Assembly: GCF_007741535.1 (NCBI RefSeq)
Contig: NZ_CP036525.1
Location: forward strand, 248,001 to 312,000
Source: Rubripirellula lacrimiformis
GTDB taxonomy: Bacteria > Planctomycetota > Planctomycetia > Pirellulales > Pirellulaceae
Direction of reading: 5' to 3'
DNA length: 64,000 bases
In this document: positions 34,044 to 44,094 of the stretch, piece by piece
Numbering within the stretch: the first letter of the stretch is position 1
Layout: the number at the start of each line of letters is the position of its first letter
Program-made: the position numbers and the translations under genes
Notes under the pieces: model-generated
Database searches by the model: none
The model's input: the letters and a program-made list of their open reading frames with translations, nothing else
What the model was told of the DNA's origin: nothing

Positions 34044-35489
34044 TTACTGGCTTGGCGGTCGGAACCGATGATTGCCCTGTTTGGCTGCCCGGTGGGTTTC
34101 GCGTGTGTCCTGTTCGATGCCCGGGTCACCTTGCGATTCCAGCCATCGATCCAGTTCTTGGGACAGTTCGCTGCGGATCGCCTCGGTCGCGTCGGACTGG
34201 CTGGTCGCCAGGTTCTGCATCTCGTACGGATCGGTGCGAGTGTGGTACAGGGTTTCAAAGGGACGTTTCTGGTACCGCTGGACCAACCCGTAGATTTCAT
34301 CGGATTGGGTCGAGTCCCAAACCCAGGTTTGCCAATACTTGCGTGAAAGCTGGTCCAGGTTCTGGTGCGACATCACGTGCTTTTCGATGTACAGGTTCTC
34401 GGGGATCAGGTTGCGGATGTACCGATACTCTCCGTTGCTGATCGATCGGATCGGATAGGGAGGTCCTTCGGGGACGTTGTTGTGGACCGCATACACATAT
34501 TTTCGATGCGAATCGCTTTCGCCTCGCAACACGGGCAGAAAGCTAGTGCCGTCAAAGTTGTTGGGTTGTTCGCTTCCCCCAGCGACATCCACCAAGGTTG
34601 GCAAGACATCGGCGTATTGGACCAATGCATCGGTTCGCTTGCCGGCGGGAACCACGCCGGGCCATCGAGCGATCAACGCGGTATGCAGTCCTGTGTCCCA
34701 GTTGGTCCATTTGTTGCCGGGGAACTGCGACCCTTGTTCCGAGGTGAACATCACCAGCGTGTCGTCGGCTTTTCCGGTTTGGTCCAGTGTCGCCAAGATC
34801 TCGGCAACTTGTCCGTCCATGTAGGTGACTTCGGCTAGGTAGTGCGAATACGCATCGCGGGTGACCTTGGTGCCGGCAATGTTTGGCGGCAACACGATGT
34901 CGTCGGGCGGATACGCCGACGCATCCCCCATCACCCAGGGGACATGGGGATCGACCAAGGCAACCACCAAGCAAAATGGTTCGTCGCCACTGCGTGACAT
35001 GAATTCTTTGACACCGCCCAGGTCGTGGCTGCGGGTCGGATTGCGAACACAGTTCGGGTCAAATCCCGCGACCGGTTCAAAGGGAAACGCTTTTTTGGGC
35101 AGAACGTGTACCTTGCCGGCGATGCCAACGCGGTAACCGAGGCGGCCCATGTGTTGGGGCATGCTGGTGGTTTCGGGCAGGCTGGACGAATGGTTCCACG
35201 CACAACCATTTCGCATCGGATATTGGCCCGTGTACAGCTCGGCTCGGCACGGTTGGCACATCGCTTCGGCCAGATACGCATGGTTGAACACCAAACCTTC
35301 GCTGGCCAGACGATCAAGGTTCGGGGTTTTCGCGTTCAGCCCACCGTACAGCGACAGATCGTTGTACGTGCAATCATCCGCCATGATGATCAACACATTG
35401 GGATGGTCTTGGCCAGTGGCGGACGCTGGAGGCGTAGCGGCGCACAGCAGGCAGGCAACAGAAGCACAGAGCAGGCGGAGTGTTGTCAT
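34044..35489 (-). CDS. Secreted sulfatase with CQPCR motif
   Basis: Sulfatase of 481 residues. The ATG at 35489 opens a signal peptide (TTLRLLCASVACLLCAATPPASA); the longer open frame upstream is not signal-like. NVLIIMADDCTYNDLSLYGG is the metal-site start. The modification motif is MCQPCRAELYTGQYP, so the formylglycine residue would be Cys78 within C-x-P-C-R; most family members have serine in place of the second cysteine. FTSEQGSQFPGNKW carries the late conserved block. A choline-sulfatase-like or heparan-sulfatase-like substrate is possible. It is divergent from the RlhA-like gene; the 237-bp gap holds a 15-bp direct repeat near 35511. Confidence 0.9.
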   Translation of the reverse strand: MTTLRLLCASVACLLCAATPPASATGQDHPNVLIIMADDCTYNDLSLYGGLNAKTPNLDRLASEGLVFNHAYLAEAMCQPCRAELYTGQYPMRNGCAWNHSSSLPETTSMPQHMGRLGYRVGIAGKVHVLPKKAFPFEPVAGFDPNCVRNPTRSHDLGGVKEFMSRSGDEPFCLVVALVDPHVPWVMGDASAYPPDDIVLPPNIAGTKVTRDAYSHYLAEVTYMDGQVAEILATLDQTGKADDTLVMFTSEQGSQFPGNKWTNWDTGLHTALIARWPGVVPAGKRTDALVQYADVLPTLVDVAGGSEQPNNFDGTSFLPVLRGESDSHRKYVYAVHNNVPEGPPYPIRSISNGEYRYIRNLIPENLYIEKHVMSHQNLDQLSRKYWQTWVWDSTQSDEIYGLVQRYQKRPFETLYHTRTDPYEMQNLATSQSDATEAIRSELSQELDRWLESQGDPGIEQDTRETHRAAKQGNHRFRPPSQ

Positions 35490-35726
35490 GGATATCACAG
35501 GACACAGAGGATCAGGGCGGGTAGGATCAGGGCGGGTTCCGCCACCCAGTCTAGCCAAATGGGATGCCGGAATCTTGGGCCGCTGCGGAGCGATCGTGGG
35601 GGATCGGGTTTCCGCCGGCGAGGCGCTTGGCGACGTGCCTGTGTCAGTGGGGGGGCACACCGCGATTGGGCTTTTCGGCCTGGCAAGACATTCTTTCGAT
35701 TCCCAATTCGCGTTGGCGACGTCATA

Positions 35727-38288
35727 ATGCCGCCAATGCAAACTTCATCGCCTACTGCCGAATCGTCCCGAACCCGCCAAGCTCCCGAATTGCTGGCTCC
35801 CGCCGGCGATTGGCAGTGTGTTCGCGCAGCGATCGAAAACGGCGCCAACGCCGTCTACTTTGGTCTCGATTGCGGTTTCAACGCCCGTTATCGAGCCCAG
35901 AATTTTGGTTTGGCAGATTTGCCAGACTTAAGCCAGCAACTGCGGCAGCGCGGCGTAAAGGGCTATGCGACCCTAAACACACTGGTGTTTCCGTCGGAGA
36001 TGCCGGCATTGGTCAAGGTGGTCGAAGCGATCGCCAAGTCGGGCATCGATGCCGTGTTGGTCCAGGACTTTGGTGTCGCTAGGTTGGTCCGCCAAGTCTG
36101 TCCCGAACTAGAAGTGCACGCGTCGACGCAGATGAGTTTGACCAGTGCCGAAACCATCGAAGTGGCATCGGACTTGGGATTGTCGCGAGTCGTGTTGGCG
36201 CGTGAATTGTCGATTGACGAGATTCGTAAGATCGCCGGTGCGACGGAGATGCCGCTAGAGATTTTCATTCACGGGGCGTTGTGTGTTGCCTATTCGGGCC
36301 AATGTTTGACCAGCGAATCATTGGGCGGACGCAGTGCCAATCGAGGCCAGTGTGCACAAGCTTGCCGATTGCCCTACGAACTGATCGTCGATGGCGATGA
36401 CCGTGAACTCGGTGACGTGAAGTATCTGCTGAGCCCGCAAGACCTGGCCGGGTATGCTGCGATCCCGGATGTGATCGATGTGGGCGTCGCGTCGATCAAG
36501 ATCGAAGGTCGATTGAAAACGCCCGAGTACGTGGCCAACATCACCGGTCACTATCGGCGAGCCATCGACGAGGCCATGGAACGCGGCACCGTTTCGATCG
36601 GCGATGATGCCAAGCAAGAAATGGAACTGTCGTTCTCGCGAGGATTCTCCCCTGGATGGCTTTCCGGCAACGATCACAAGCGGCTTGTCCCCGGTCTTCA
36701 TTCGGCAAAACGGGGAATCGAAATCGGATCCGTGCTGGAAAGCTCGGGCCAATCGATCAAGGTTGCTGTGTCCGCGCCGCTTGCGCTCGGCGACGGTTTG
36801 GCGATCGTGGGTTTTGATGGTCAGGGGCAACAAGGCGGACGAATCTATTCGCTGATGGACGAAGATGGCCAACGCTGCAAATCGGTGGGCGCCGGCTGCA
36901 CCGTATGGATTGGATTTGGCAAGGGCGAACTGGATTGGTCCCAAATCCAACTGGATGCCACGGTATTCAAGAACGATGATCCACAACTCAATCGCCGGTT
37001 ACGCCAATCTTTCGCCGGCGAAGACCCACGTAGTCGACAACCATTGGACATGCATGTCGTTGCCACCGTGGGCGAACCGCTGGTGGTCGAAGCACGTTTG
37101 GCCGATGGACGCCGTTTTTCAGTCACCGGTGATCAGCCATTGTCGGCGGCTCGCAACCGACCGGCCGATGAAACGGTCATCCGCGAAAAGCTTGGTCGAT
37201 TGGGCGGGACAGCATTCGTGCTGCGCGACCTGACGTTGACCGCCACGGATCAGCCAATGGTTCCGATGGGCATGCTGAACGCGATTCGGCGTTCGTTGGT
37301 GGTGACCATCGACCATGCATTGGCCGCGACGCCGAAGCGGACCGTTGCTGCCGAGGCTGTGCATTCGTGGTTGAAACCGATTGAATCGGGCGATGACGAT
37401 CAGACCAGCGACGCTGTGGTCGATGCGGGAACTCATTTGGCCGTGTTGTGTCGGACGCCCCAGCAGCTAGAGGCGGCCTGTGGTCTGGATGTCGACATGT
37501 TGTACGTGGACTTTCATGACGTACGTCTGTATCGCGACGCGGTCAAGCTTAGTCATGACCATGGCAAGCGGATTGGGATCGCGACGGTTCGGATCCAGAA
37601 GCCGGGTGAGATGGGCCTGCTGAAAGTGCTAACCCGCATTCAGCCTGATGTGATTCTGGCACGCAACTTGGCGGCGCTTGATTTTGCGAACCAAAATTTT
37701 GAATCCGTGATCGCTGATTTTTCGTTGAACGTTGCCAATCATCGTTCGGCACAGTGGCTTCGCGAACAAGGTGCTCGTCGAGTGACTGCGTCTTATGACC
37801 TGAATCGAGAACAGTTGATCGATTTGGTGCAATCGATGCCATCGTCGTGGTTGGAAGTCGTCATGCACCAGCACATGCCGATGTTCCATATGGAGCACTG
37901 TGTGTTTTGTGCGGTGATGTCGCCGGGGACGAATAAGACCAATTGCGGACGTCCCTGTGATCGTCACGTGGTCCAGCTGCGTGATCGAGTCGGTGCCGAG
38001 CATCCGTTGCACGCCGACGTCGCCTGTCGCAACACGCTGTACAACGCGACACCCCAAAGCGGAGCCGAAGTGGTCGACGATCTGAAACGTCGTGGTATCC
38101 AATGGTTCCGCGTCGAACTATTGGAAGAGGATGCGGATGCGACGCGGTCGACATTGTCGATCTATCGACGTCTGCTGGCCGGTCAAGTCAGCGGAGCAGA
38201 GGTTTGGCAATCGCTCAACGCAGCCAACCGTTTGGGAGTCACCCGCGGAACGCTCGAAACACAGCGGAATCCACTGGCGATTCTATAA
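35727..38288 (+). CDS. rlhA: U32 family protein, RlhA-like
   Basis: Protein of 853 residues of the U32 family, best matching RlhA, which hydroxylates C2501 of 23S rRNA in E. coli. I use the ATG at 35727 (35736 is equally possible) because APELLAPAGDWQCVRAAIENG is the normal start; the open frame upstream is antisense to the sulfatase. The U32 signature region reads GALCVAYSGQCLTSESLGGR with the nearby GQCAQACRLPYE cysteines. IKIEGRLKTPEYVANIT is the next conserved block. The C-terminal domain has further cysteines (EHCVFCAVMS, NCGRPCDRH), probably for an Fe-S cluster. At 853 residues it is longer than the E. coli enzyme (about 650). It may instead be described as collagenase-like. Confidence 0.88.
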   Translation: MPPMQTSSPTAESSRTRQAPELLAPAGDWQCVRAAIENGANAVYFGLDCGFNARYRAQNFGLADLPDLSQQLRQRGVKGYATLNTLVFPSEMPALVKVVEAIAKSGIDAVLVQDFGVARLVRQVCPELEVHASTQMSLTSAETIEVASDLGLSRVVLARELSIDEIRKIAGATEMPLEIFIHGALCVAYSGQCLTSESLGGRSANRGQCAQACRLPYELIVDGDDRELGDVKYLLSPQDLAGYAAIPDVIDVGVASIKIEGRLKTPEYVANITGHYRRAIDEAMERGTVSIGDDAKQEMELSFSRGFSPGWLSGNDHKRLVPGLHSAKRGIEIGSVLESSGQSIKVAVSAPLALGDGLAIVGFDGQGQQGGRIYSLMDEDGQRCKSVGAGCTVWIGFGKGELDWSQIQLDATVFKNDDPQLNRRLRQSFAGEDPRSRQPLDMHVVATVGEPLVVEARLADGRRFSVTGDQPLSAARNRPADETVIREKLGRLGGTAFVLRDLTLTATDQPMVPMGMLNAIRRSLVVTIDHALAATPKRTVAAEAVHSWLKPIESGDDDQTSDAVVDAGTHLAVLCRTPQQLEAACGLDVDMLYVDFHDVRLYRDAVKLSHDHGKRIGIATVRIQKPGEMGLLKVLTRIQPDVILARNLAALDFANQNFESVIADFSLNVANHRSAQWLREQGARRVTASYDLNREQLIDLVQSMPSSWLEVVMHQHMPMFHMEHCVFCAVMSPGTNKTNCGRPCDRHVVQLRDRVGAEHPLHADVACRNTLYNATPQSGAEVVDDLKRRGIQWFRVELLEEDADATRSTLSIYRRLLAGQVSGAEVWQSLNAANRLGVTRGTLETQRNPLAIL

Positions 38289-38332
38289 AACGCCATCCCA
38301 CGACGAGAGGAAGGATTGAATCCATTCGTTGT

Positions 38333-40372
38333 TTAGACGGATGCGTTGTTGGTCAGGATCGTGTTGGCAAGCTGGCTGACGATGATCGGGGTGTGAGTCT
38401 TCTGTCGCAGTTGTCGGATGCCGTCACACTGCATTGGATCGGCCAACAGCTGGAACATTCTTTCGCCAGTCAATGGTTGTGAAAAGTAGTATCCCTGAGC
38501 CGAATCGCAGCCCCAGCTTCGCAGCAGGTCAAGTTGTGCTTTGGATTCGACACCCTCGGCCACGATCTCGGCGCTAAGGTGATGGGCCAGTTGCACGATT
38601 GCTTGAGTGATCACAGCGTGGCTATGGTCCGTCGCGATCGACGCGATGAAGTTGCGGTCGATCTTGACCGCTTCGATCGGATAGTCCTTGAAGCATGAAA
38701 GGGACGTTTGCCGCTTTCCGAAGTCGTCAATCTGCAGTCCGACGCCTGCTTCATGCAATTCCAGCATCGTGTGCAACGCTTGGTCACCGTGCCTGGGGTC
38801 GTAGGATTCGTTGATTTCAAGTCGCAATCGCGATCGTTCGAACCCTGTTTTGGCAAAAATGTTTTCAAGACGCTGCATGAAGTGGGGATTGCTCAATTGG
38901 CGACGCGACGTGTTGACGCCCATGTACAGGCCCTTGCACGCATCGCTTGGCAATCGTGCCATCATTTCAGCGAACATGGTCATCGAGTGTTCCAGCACCC
39001 ATTCGCCCACTCGGTCGATCAGTCCGATTTCTTCTGCCATGGGGATAAAGTCGCCGGGCGATACCCATTGTCCATGTTCGTTCTTCCATCGCATCAGGAC
39101 TTCCATCCCTTGGACGCAAGCGTTCTTGATGCTGACGATGGGCTGATACTTCAGATCAAACGCTTCGGCATCCAGTGCACGACGGAACTGATTCTCCATC
39201 TCCATGCGGGCGACGACGTCGGCGTGCATGGATCGGTCGAATACCGCAACCCGGCCTTTGCCACTGTTTTTGGCTCGATACATGGCTGTGTCGGCGTTAC
39301 GCAGCACGACGTGTGCATCGGCAATGTCGCCGCTAAAGTAGGCGATGCCTACGCTGGTGCCGACGTTGACAAGTCGCCCGTGGAACTCAAACGGTTCGGC
39401 GATTCTGGCAACAATCCGATTCGCGACGGTAAGCGCGTCGCGGGTGTGTGACAATCGTTCTAGCAAGACCACAAATTCATCACCGCCCAAACGGACCGTT
39501 TCGCTAGGTCCGGCGGTACAGCGTCCTGCGGTGTCATGTTCGCGAACACATTCCTGCAGTCGAGATGCAACCTGATTCAATAGATCGTCGCCGGCGTCGT
39601 GCCCGAGGCTGTCGTTGATGATCTTGAAGTTGTCCAAGTCCAAAAACAGGACCGCGTTTTGGGTGGCATCCGATGGCACCTGATCTCGAATGATCTGGTT
39701 CAGTTTGTTCAGCAGGAACGGACGGTTCGGCAGTTGGGTCAACGCATCGCGATGCGCCATCTGACGCATCTCGTCCTCGGCGCCACGCCTCAGCGTCACC
39801 TCTCGTTTTAGGTCGGTGATCTTTTTGAGTTGCAGTTTTTCCAGCCGCCACTTTTCGCTCAGCGCCAACGCCAACTGTCTCGCTTCGTCCGATTCGAACG
39901 GCTTCTTCAACAGCAAAAGCCGGTCGTTTCGCCCCAATCGATCCAGCACCGTTTCCCAGATATGGTCACTGTGTGCGGTGCAGACGACCATCTGGATTTT
40001 GGGATCGATTGCCCAGATGGCTTCGACGGTTTCCATTCCGTCCATCCCGCGTGGCATTCGCATGTCCACAAAGGCCACCGAAAATGGTTTGTTGTCTTGT
40101 AGCGACTGCCGAACCAAATCGACACCGCTTGCGCCATCCTCGGCGTGGTCGATCTCGTAGTCTATGTTGTCATTGGCTGCATGCGGACGGACATCCGTGG
40201 GGCCACTGGATCGTGGTTTCAAGAACTTCGTTTCGAACGCCGATAGCGAAGCGTTGACATGGGCACGCTTTTGAAACAGCCGATCGAAGGTGTCGTGGAT
40301 CTGTTGCTGATCATCGACAACCAGGATGCGTCGACTGGTTTGCGTCGGCGTTTGGGTGGATGGTTGGGTCAT
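38333..40372 (-). CDS. REC-GGDEF-EAL response regulator
   Basis: Protein of 679 residues combining a receiver domain with both c-di-GMP enzymes. REC: DD at 20-21, phospho-acceptor Asp103 in FVDMRMP, and Lys in LLKKPF. The GGDEF domain (about 205-375) has the intact motif at 296-300, so it may make c-di-GMP; no RxxD inhibitory site is seen five residues upstream. The EAL domain (about 400-650) has EVL at 424-426, EINE, DDFG, KIDR and AEGVES, so the catalytic set appears complete. Its start overlaps the histidine kinase stop by 4 bp (ATGA), marking them as a pair. Which activity dominates cannot be told from sequence. Confidence 0.93.
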   Translation of the reverse strand: MTQPSTQTPTQTSRRILVVDDQQQIHDTFDRLFQKRAHVNASLSAFETKFLKPRSSGPTDVRPHAANDNIDYEIDHAEDGASGVDLVRQSLQDNKPFSVAFVDMRMPRGMDGMETVEAIWAIDPKIQMVVCTAHSDHIWETVLDRLGRNDRLLLLKKPFESDEARQLALALSEKWRLEKLQLKKITDLKREVTLRRGAEDEMRQMAHRDALTQLPNRPFLLNKLNQIIRDQVPSDATQNAVLFLDLDNFKIINDSLGHDAGDDLLNQVASRLQECVREHDTAGRCTAGPSETVRLGGDEFVVLLERLSHTRDALTVANRIVARIAEPFEFHGRLVNVGTSVGIAYFSGDIADAHVVLRNADTAMYRAKNSGKGRVAVFDRSMHADVVARMEMENQFRRALDAEAFDLKYQPIVSIKNACVQGMEVLMRWKNEHGQWVSPGDFIPMAEEIGLIDRVGEWVLEHSMTMFAEMMARLPSDACKGLYMGVNTSRRQLSNPHFMQRLENIFAKTGFERSRLRLEINESYDPRHGDQALHTMLELHEAGVGLQIDDFGKRQTSLSCFKDYPIEAVKIDRNFIASIATDHSHAVITQAIVQLAHHLSAEIVAEGVESKAQLDLLRSWGCDSAQGYYFSQPLTGERMFQLLADPMQCDGIRQLRQKTHTPIIVSQLANTILTNNASV

Positions 40373-42336
40373 CGTGCGATTGCTTCTTGGTGTGACTCGA
40401 ACGCAATGCTCGGGTCTGGGGCGGCATCGATACTGTCGACGCTGTGTAGTTCAATGGTCAGTGTGGTGCCGGATCCGATTCCGTCGCTGTGCGCGGTAAT
40501 CGTTCCGCCAAATTGCTTGATCGTGTTGGCACAGAAATGCAGCCCCAGTCCGGTGCCCCCTTCGCGACGGGTAAAATAGGGCTCGAACGCGCGATCCATC
40601 GTTTCGGCAGTCATCCCGCAACCGTTGTCACGAACGGAGATGCGAATTTTGTCGTTAGCGCGAATCTCAGTAGCCGTTAGTGTGATCGTGCGATCCGCTT
40701 GGTTGGACCGTTTCATCGCTGGCACGCAATTGCCGATCAGATTGATGATCGTTTGCAATAGCAGGGAATGGTCTGCGATCACCGACAGTTCTGAATCGGC
40801 GTCGATATGAACCTGAATGGATTCTTCGTGAAAGGTTGCCTGGCAGCACGAGATTGCATCCACCAACACTTTCCAGACATTGGTCGGGGTGTGTTCAATC
40901 GCGTGGTCGGCGAATCTTTGTTGGTCGCGAATGATGTCGTGGATATGCCGGACATTGTCATCGAGTGTGTGCAGCATGCGGCTGATCGCGTGCTGGTCGG
41001 ACTTCCATTGGTTGGCAAGGCTGGAAAGGTAACCGGGGGTTTCCGAAAACAGTTCATCGGAATCTTCGGTTTCCTGTAGTCGTATCGCCAATCGGTGCAG
41101 TGGGTCGACATGCAGTTGTTCGACTCGGTCGCCCGCGGCATCCAGCAAACTGTTGACGTTGGTTAGGACATTGCCGACGTTGTGAATCACCGAAGCGGCG
41201 ACTTCGCAACGACCCGCGGCTTGTGATGCGCTGGCCAATTCACGCTGGGTTTCGCCTAGCCGTTTGACCATGGCGTCAAACGCCAGTGCCAAGTCGCCGA
41301 TCTCGTCACCGGTTTCCAGACGAAGCGGCGCGGACGGCGATCCGTTGACTCCGATCGTGTCCAAGTGTTCGCGGACCGAATCCAATGGACCAATCACGAT
41401 TCGTTGCAGCAACAACAGCAGCAGCAACAGGGCCGCGATGATTCCCAAAATGAATACGTTGCGGGCCGTTCCAAAGGTCCGGTCGGCACGGTGGATGATG
41501 TTGCGAGGCGTCCGGATCAACAGGGTTCCAAGATTGGATTGGATCGGACCATAGATCGTCAATTCGGCCAGCAGTTGGTCGCCTTGTTCGCGGTATAGGA
41601 TCTCGCCATCAACGGTGGCCGTTCTGGCCGGCAGGATTTCAAAGTCCACCAGAGTTTGGACACGCAGCCGCTGGATGACGGATTCGTTCACTTCGCGGCC
41701 AAGGACCAAATACTGCTGTGGCGGATCGCTGTCGACGCCGTTGTTGGGGATCGCAGACGCCGCGTAGATGCAGACCGATTCATCTGCCAAGCGAACGATG
41801 CCGCGTGGAAGATCAACGGAGTGCTGCGGATCGGTTGTCGTTCCGTCGTTTGTGATTGGAAGCGTCGCGACCAATGGGGCGAAAGCAGCGTCCTTTTGAA
41901 AGTCGGCGCCCAGCAACCACTGGGTTTGCATCGAGGCGTCAACGATAAACGCCCATCGGATGTCGTCGTTTGGTGAAACCGACTCGATTGGTTGGTCGCC
42001 GTCCGTGATCCAATGTTGGGTCAGTTCACGGAGGTGATTGATTTCGGTGTCGATCGCTTCGATCACACGAACGGCTTCGCGAGCTGCCTCGTTGCGTTCA
42101 AATGCCAGGAATTCGGGCCCAACCACGCGGCGGCCAACGGTTTCGTTGACCAACAGGACGGCCATGAACATGACAGCCAGTGACAGCACGATCTTGCTGC
42201 GTATGGAACCCCGGGGCGCAGCTTGTGGCATCGATTGCGATGGTTTGGCCGCCGATGATTCAGACGAAGCGCGCTCGACCAGCCGCGAAACACTGTTTCG
42301 GATCGTCGAGACTAGGCGGCCAGGTGAATCGAACAT
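40369..42336 (-). CDS. Membrane sensor histidine kinase
   Basis: Protein of 655 residues. TM1 is at about 46-64, then a periplasmic sensor region of ~225 residues, TM2 near 293-315 with a run of leucines, and a HAMP linker (GPLDSVREHLDTIGVN). The phospho-acceptor region is VIHNVGNVLTNVN, an H-box variant with HNVGN rather than HELRTPL. The ATPase domain has N in LIGNCVPAMK, RDNGCGMT and GGTGLGLHFCANTIKQFGG. It is the cognate sensor for the REC-GGDEF-EAL protein encoded by the overlapping gene. The signal is unknown. Confidence 0.92.
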   Translation of the reverse strand: MFDSPGRLVSTIRNSVSRLVERASSESSAAKPSQSMPQAAPRGSIRSKIVLSLAVMFMAVLLVNETVGRRVVGPEFLAFERNEAAREAVRVIEAIDTEINHLRELTQHWITDGDQPIESVSPNDDIRWAFIVDASMQTQWLLGADFQKDAAFAPLVATLPITNDGTTTDPQHSVDLPRGIVRLADESVCIYAASAIPNNGVDSDPPQQYLVLGREVNESVIQRLRVQTLVDFEILPARTATVDGEILYREQGDQLLAELTIYGPIQSNLGTLLIRTPRNIIHRADRTFGTARNVFILGIIAALLLLLLLLQRIVIGPLDSVREHLDTIGVNGSPSAPLRLETGDEIGDLALAFDAMVKRLGETQRELASASQAAGRCEVAASVIHNVGNVLTNVNSLLDAAGDRVEQLHVDPLHRLAIRLQETEDSDELFSETPGYLSSLANQWKSDQHAISRMLHTLDDNVRHIHDIIRDQQRFADHAIEHTPTNVWKVLVDAISCCQATFHEESIQVHIDADSELSVIADHSLLLQTIINLIGNCVPAMKRSNQADRTITLTATEIRANDKIRISVRDNGCGMTAETMDRAFEPYFTRREGGTGLGLHFCANTIKQFGGTITAHSDGIGSGTTLTIELHSVDSIDAAPDPSIAFESHQEAIAR

Positions 42337-42489
42337 TCGGCATCAAACGCGGGGGAAAATCCGTGGTAATGCTGAAACCTAGGTTCTGACTTGTTGCAGT
42401 CACCGATAACGGCGCACTCATTTTGATTCGTTGGCCTGGAACCGGTCCGCCGGATTGGGTTGTTCAGGATGATCCGGTTGTGCGGTTGC

Positions 42490-44094
42490 CTACTGGTTCG
42501 TGGGGATGCGATTGAGTGTGTAATGGGCTTGCGAATGAAGCAGCGGTTGACCGTCGACGTTTCGAATTCCCGCCGCGTTGATCTCATGAACGAACAGCGG
42601 TCGCAGCCCATCGACGTACAGACGAACCTTCCGCCCATCGTCCGACACTACGGCCCGTTGGATGGGCAGCGAACGCTGCTGGACTTCATCACTGCCATAG
42701 GTGCTTTGATACAAATAGGTGTGGCTGGACATCTGGTAGGAACTTGGGTTGACCGCCGACGCGGGGTCGACCGGGCTGGTGAATTCCAGTTCGAAGCCAT
42801 CCGGTTTGGCGCGCATCGCCAAGATTTCAAACGGAGTTTTGCCGGTCCAAACCAGTCGTTGCAGCCCATAGGATGCTGTCCCCAGACTGCTCCAGCCACG
42901 GTTGGTCATGCCAACGAACAGGCTGCCGTCGTTGCCCTGGGCCAGACGCAGTACAGCCGATGCCATGCCGCGACGGAACGGGAAACAGACGCCTTGGTAT
43001 TCGCCATCGACCTTTTCAAGGAACACGCGGTTGATCGACGCTTGCGTGAATTCGCCCACAAACAGCTGCCCGGCAAACGGCCCGAACGATCCGCCGCTTT
43101 CGTCCAGGACAATATCGGTGGCCGATTGACCCATCTTCTTGTACGGAAACCAAACCGCCGGGGGCCGCATTTGAGGGAATTGCTGCAACGCCTCGGGAAG
43201 CGGTAGTCCGTCGGGGACACTCTCGATCCCCGACAACGGCGATCCCGGTTGGTTCATCGATGCCAGCGATTCGGGATGATGAAAGAACACGCCCGGACGC
43301 ATGTGATGCAGCGAATTGGTGGCGACCCAGTTGCCTTGTTGATCGGTATAGAACATGTCGCCGGCTGCGTTGGCCCCGATACCGCTGGGCGACCGCATGC
43401 CCGCACAGACGGGAATCGCTTCCCCGTCGGCCCCAATCTGCAGCCCCCAACCACGCCACTTTGCTTGCCGGTAGCCCAACGCGGCGTCGGGCAGGATTCG
43501 GGTCAGCTGCTGACCTTTCAGCCCCATGCCAATGTTCAGCGTGAACCATAGATTGCCTTGACCGTCACGTTTGGGCCCGTAGGCATATTCGTGATAACAG
43601 CCCGTGACACCCCAGTCGTTGGTTAGCGTTTCGTAGTCATCGGCAACCAGATCACCGTCCAGATCACGAATTGCGGTGATCTCGGTTCGCTGTGCGGTGA
43701 TCAGCGCATCGTCTTGTTTCAGCAGCCCCAATGGTTCGTGCAGCGCCGATGCAAACCGGTGGTACGTCACTTTGGAATCTGGGTCGTCATCGTAAACGCC
43801 GTCCAGAATCCAAATTTCTCCCTTGCGGATCGAGACGGCGATTCGCGTATCGTCCAGCGGGGCGATCCCGCTGACTTCCAACGCGACTCCGTCGTCCGAC
43901 GGTTTCCAGTGTTGCGACCGTGAATCGGTCACCGCAGCCGGCGCGGCGATCGAAAGCAACCGGTAGGAATCCTCTTCTTTGCCACCGTCGTCACCGCGGG
44001 CGGATGAGTTTGATCCGGTCAGAGGCAAACCGATCAACGCGATCCCAAAGGCCAGGATCGCGACAGTCGTCTTCACTGGACGTTGCGTTACCAT
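42490..44094 (-). CDS. Secreted sorbosone-dehydrogenase-like beta-propeller protein
   Basis: Protein of 534 residues from the ATG at 44094. VKTTVAILAFGIALIGLPLTG is the signal peptide. The mature protein resembles PQQ-dependent sorbosone/glucose dehydrogenases and the planctomycete membrane-bound dehydrogenase domain: GVALEVSGIAPLDDTRIAVSIRKGEIWIL, CYHEYAYGPKRDGQGNLWFTLN, and CAGMRSPSGIGANAAGDMFYTDQQGNW. No CxxCH is present, so it has no haem of its own. It starts within the end of the five-haem cytochrome gene (7-bp overlap), which suggests the cytochrome is its electron partner. The substrate is unknown and PQQ binding is unproven. Confidence 0.85.
   Translation of the reverse strand: MVTQRPVKTTVAILAFGIALIGLPLTGSNSSARGDDGGKEEDSYRLLSIAAPAAVTDSRSQHWKPSDDGVALEVSGIAPLDDTRIAVSIRKGEIWILDGVYDDDPDSKVTYHRFASALHEPLGLLKQDDALITAQRTEITAIRDLDGDLVADDYETLTNDWGVTGCYHEYAYGPKRDGQGNLWFTLNIGMGLKGQQLTRILPDAALGYRQAKWRGWGLQIGADGEAIPVCAGMRSPSGIGANAAGDMFYTDQQGNWVATNSLHHMRPGVFFHHPESLASMNQPGSPLSGIESVPDGLPLPEALQQFPQMRPPAVWFPYKKMGQSATDIVLDESGGSFGPFAGQLFVGEFTQASINRVFLEKVDGEYQGVCFPFRRGMASAVLRLAQGNDGSLFVGMTNRGWSSLGTASYGLQRLVWTGKTPFEILAMRAKPDGFELEFTSPVDPASAVNPSSYQMSSHTYLYQSTYGSDEVQQRSLPIQRAVVSDDGRKVRLYVDGLRPLFVHEINAAGIRNVDGQPLLHSQAHYTLNRIPTNQ

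Noticed and set aside
35025-35726. N-terminal extension of the RlhA-like protein
   Set aside because: It is antisense to a sulfatase gene and lacks U32 features; the family start is at 35727 or 35736.
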